From a virus, in IMG/VR virus record IMGVR_UViG_3300020129_000647, positions 1 through 40,955 of that record: a DNA stretch of 40,955 nt; one strand, given 5' to 3'. Below, piece by piece: positions 38,899-40,955 of the stretch. The notes beneath the pieces are model-generated. The model had not been told where the DNA came from. It searched no databases and saw only the letters and a program-made list of their open reading frames with translations. How positions within the stretch are numbered: the stretch's first letter is position 1; the number at the start of each line of letters is the position of its first letter. Both the position numbers and the translations under genes were made by a program.

Positions 38899-40251
38899 AT
38901 GCCGCCTTCGAAGAAGCTTTCTGCGTCCAGTACGCCGGCAGTGATCGAGAAGGGGACGGCTGGTGGGGTGGACGAACGTCCGTATCAGCCGTTCGGCAGT
39001 GCTCTGGAGCTGTTCCGGAGCAGACAGAGGGAAGTGCTGCTGGCGGGCCCGGCTGGGACGGGGAAGAGCCGAGCTTGTCTCGAGAAGCTGAATCTGATCT
39101 GCATGCAGAAGCCGATCAGAGCGGCCATCGTCCGGAAGACCCGGAAGAGCCTCACACAAAGTGCGATGACGACGTTCGAGACGAAGGTGCTGCCCCAGCC
39201 GAACCAGGTCAGGTTCCACGAGGGGGACCAGGAGTACCGCTACCCCAGTGGTGCCCGGATCATGGTCGCGGGCCTGGACGATCCGGAGAAGATCGGCTCC
39301 ACCGAGTTCGACGTCGTGTACGTCCAGGAAGCTACTGAGCTGGACGAGGACGACTGGTCCATGCTCCTTCGCGGGCTCCGAAACGGCGTGCTTTCCTATC
39401 AGCAAATTATCGCTGATTGCAACCCTTCTAGCCCTGACCACTGGCTCAAACAACGCTGCAATCGAGGCGAGTGTCAACTGCTCGAATCGGCACACGTCGA
39501 CAACCCCCTGCTGTACGACGTTCGGGCTCAGAATTGGACCCCGTTCGGGACCGAATATATGGCCACGCTGGACTCCTTGAAAGGGTTCCTGCACCAGCGT
39601 CTGCGGCTCGGTTTGTGGGTCGCTGCCGAGGGCATGTATTTCACCGATTGGGATCCCCAATTGCACGTCGTTCCGGCCTTCGAGATACCGTCGCATTGGC
39701 CCAGATGGCTGGCCGTGGATTACGGGTTCGCGGCACCTTGCTGCGTCCTGTGGTTTGCAAGAGAACCCGAAACACGGACAATTTTTGTCTATCGTGAGCT
39801 CTATGCCGCGGGCTTACGCGACGAACAACAAGCGCAGCGAATCGTCGAGTTGACAGGTAGTGAGATACTCAACTTGAGGATTCTCGATCCCAGCATGTTC
39901 AACCTCCGGACCGAGCAGCAGCGCCCGTCCATTGCGGCTGTCTACTGGTCTCACGGCGTCAATCCCGTCTATCCGGGGATGAACAATCGCAAGCAGGGCT
40001 GGGCCATCGTCCGCAGAGCCCTCGCCCACGACGAGGGCCCACCCCGCCTGAAGCTGTTACATTCGGCCGCGCCCAATTTACAGAGGACGCTGCCGGCCAT
40101 GGTGGTGGACCCCCTCGATCCCGAAGACCTCGCCGACGCGGTCCGTGGACAGAAAACCGAAGATCACGCTCCGGACGCCCTGAGGTACGGGCTGTGCGCG
40201 GAAGCGCAGCCGCCCCGACCGACGCAACCGGTTGCGTTGAGGTTTGGTTGA
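38899..40251 (+). CDS. terL: Terminase large subunit
   Basis: 450 residues, the packaging motor and nuclease. Walker A is GPAGTGKS (residues 50-57), followed by AAIVRKTRKSLTQS; Walker B region FDVVYVQEATELDEDDW (about 135-150); motif III IIADCNPSSPDHWLKQRC; nuclease RWLAVDYGFAAPCCVLW (Asp about 273) and DHAPDALRYG near the end. Order and spacing are those of terminase large subunits. ATG 38899 has GGGGAA a few bases upstream. It is followed without gap by the zinc microprotein and the portal. Confidence 0.93.
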   Translation: MPPSKKLSASSTPAVIEKGTAGGVDERPYQPFGSALELFRSRQREVLLAGPAGTGKSRACLEKLNLICMQKPIRAAIVRKTRKSLTQSAMTTFETKVLPQPNQVRFHEGDQEYRYPSGARIMVAGLDDPEKIGSTEFDVVYVQEATELDEDDWSMLLRGLRNGVLSYQQIIADCNPSSPDHWLKQRCNRGECQLLESAHVDNPLLYDVRAQNWTPFGTEYMATLDSLKGFLHQRLRLGLWVAAEGMYFTDWDPQLHVVPAFEIPSHWPRWLAVDYGFAAPCCVLWFAREPETRTIFVYRELYAAGLRDEQQAQRIVELTGSEILNLRILDPSMFNLRTEQQRPSIAAVYWSHGVNPVYPGMNNRKQGWAIVRRALAHDEGPPRLKLLHSAAPNLQRTLPAMVVDPLDPEDLADAVRGQKTEDHAPDALRYGLCAEAQPPRPTQPVALRFG

Positions 40252-40385
40252 TGGCGACGGCGCTCGAGCGGATCGGCGCCCGGCGCGTGTGCGCCACGCT
40301 GCGCTGTCCGAATCCGCCCCAGGAGCGTCGACATTTCTGTCTCCAGTGCCTCGCGCTTAAAAGGTTAAGGAGGCCGCGTCGCTGA
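40251..40385 (+). CDS. Zinc-ribbon microprotein between terminase and portal
   Basis: 44 residues from ATG 40251 (TGATG overlap with the terminase stop): MATALERIGARRVCATLRCP, then NPPQERRHFCLQCLALKRLR. C-x4-C with C-x2-C about ten residues later looks like a small zinc ribbon with a basic end. The stop overlaps the portal ATG (TGATGG). Both overlaps suggest a real, coupled gene that could help packaging; function unknown. Confidence 0.55.
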   Translation: MATALERIGARRVCATLRCPNPPQERRHFCLQCLALKRLRRPRR

Positions 40386-40955
40386 TGGCCATGCTGCAGG
40401 CGAAGACCGACGAGGGCATGGAACGCCTCACGTGCGAGCTCGCGGACCAGATGCAGCGCGACTTCCACGATCGCAACGTGCTGTATCGCGACATCGACTC
40501 CACCCTCTTTTCCCAGTTCCCCATCGAGATCCCCGAGGCCTACCGCAAAACCGCGATCGAGGTCCGCGCCCCACTCGCACTGCACATCGCCCAGAACGTG
40601 GCCGCCGCCCTTTCGGTGAACGCTCCCACGGTCGGCTTCCGACCGGTGGGGTTCGGCGACGTCTATCAGGAAAACTCCACCAGACGAGAGCGCTTCTTCG
40701 AAGCATCATGGCAGCGCCAGGAGCAGGAAGCTCGCCGCCAACTGGCCAGATTGTTCATGTGGAGCCTCGCCGTCAAGGGCGAGGGCATCCTCAAAACCTG
40801 CGAACGGGCGAATGCCGTGTGGAGCACCTACACCGACGCCTCGGACGACTACCAGAAGCAGCTCGCCACCGAAGGCCTCGACCAGCACGCCCAGGACCTC
40901 GCGTACGACAGCCACACCGAGCACCTGAAGCTGAGCCTGCCGTATCCGATCGCGA
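40385..40955 (+). CDS. Portal protein, N-terminal part (cut by the window end)
   Basis: The first 190 residues of the portal, from ATG 40385 which overlaps the previous TGA. A charged helical N-terminus (EGMERLTCELADQMQRDFHD) leads into TLFSQFPIEIPEAYRKTAIE, PLALHIAQNVAAALSVNAPT and an Arg/Gln-rich helix ending MWSLAVKGEGILKTCERANA. It runs off the window at 40955. The last 35 codons match the first codons of the window, so the full gene continues at base 2 and is about 696 residues. Confidence 0.8.
   Translation, partial: MAMLQAKTDEGMERLTCELADQMQRDFHDRNVLYRDIDSTLFSQFPIEIPEAYRKTAIEVRAPLALHIAQNVAAALSVNAPTVGFRPVGFGDVYQENSTRRERFFEASWQRQEQEARRQLARLFMWSLAVKGEGILKTCERANAVWSTYTDASDDYQKQLATEGLDQHAQDLAYDSHTEHLKLSLPYPIA
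40849..40955 (+). repeat. Near-identical copy of window bases 1-107
   Basis: Bases 40849-40955 align without gaps to 1-107 with 14 mismatches (about 87 percent identity). Seven of the 8 differences near the start change codons QD to TE (two residues); the rest are silent. Both copies encode the same portal segment. This is the mark of a circular or permuted genome closed across two strain variants, not of a duplicated gene. Confidence 0.85.

Noticed and set aside
1-40955. tRNA genes, rRNA or a CRISPR array
   Set aside because: No cloverleaf-like segments with CCA-type ends, no rRNA conserved blocks and no regular direct repeats with unique spacers were seen; a tRNA could be missed without a scan.

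Overview
The window is essentially a whole genome of a temperate, high-GC tailed phage (about 41 kb) cut open inside the portal gene. The terminase, portal, scaffold and HK97-type capsid genes, a serine integrase and a lysis cassette show that it is a phage. I see no tape-measure, tail-tube or baseplate gene. Instead there is a 2062-residue ejection-type protein, a propeller-like tail nozzle candidate and fibre genes, which points to a short-tailed (podovirus-like) virion. The host is not stated by the sequence. High GC, frequent GTG starts and three promoter-like boxes placed directly on start codons (leaderless mRNAs) suit Actinobacteria, Chloroflexota or similar hosts; this is inference.

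The last 107 bases repeat the first 107 with 14 mismatches, nearly all silent or conservative. The portal N-terminus (40385-40955) therefore continues into 2-1627 and the genome is circular or permuted, assembled from a mixed population. In that joined order the late operon runs rightward: small terminase (37920), large terminase (38899), a zinc microprotein, portal, two virion proteins, the giant muralytic/protease/LPD38 protein, another virion protein, scaffold, capsid (12880), small head proteins, connector, fibres (15959-17086), nozzle candidate (17945), fibre (20098), cysteine peptidase (21731) and three small membrane proteins (22249-22732), ending at a hairpin terminator (22959).

A leftward block (23272-28463) carries a DNA adenine/cytosine-N4 methyltransferase, coiled-coil microproteins, an HNH nuclease, the large serine integrase behind its own terminator, and two small genes upstream of it. 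A divergent control region (28464-28804) contains phased TGACGA repeats in both directions, with another array in front of a ribbon-helix-helix-like gene (29440). The rightward early operon (28805-35761) encodes a Gp157-like protein, a transglycosylase-like membrane protein, a possible SSB, a VRR-NUC nuclease, a primase-polymerase/RepA helicase and a PD-(D/E)XK nuclease. A perfect 18-bp inverted repeat, very AT-rich, lies in the 3' end of the helicase gene.

A second leftward operon (37832-35754) ends with a small Cro/CI-type regulator and starts at a promoter whose -10/spacer contains the palindrome TATCCGaCGGATA, a natural autoregulatory operator. The most interesting unexplained signals are the phased TGACGA arrays, the AT-rich palindrome in the helicase gene, the ACG start of the capsid gene, an in-frame amber codon in a head gene, and small reverse-strand genes lying inside the late operon.
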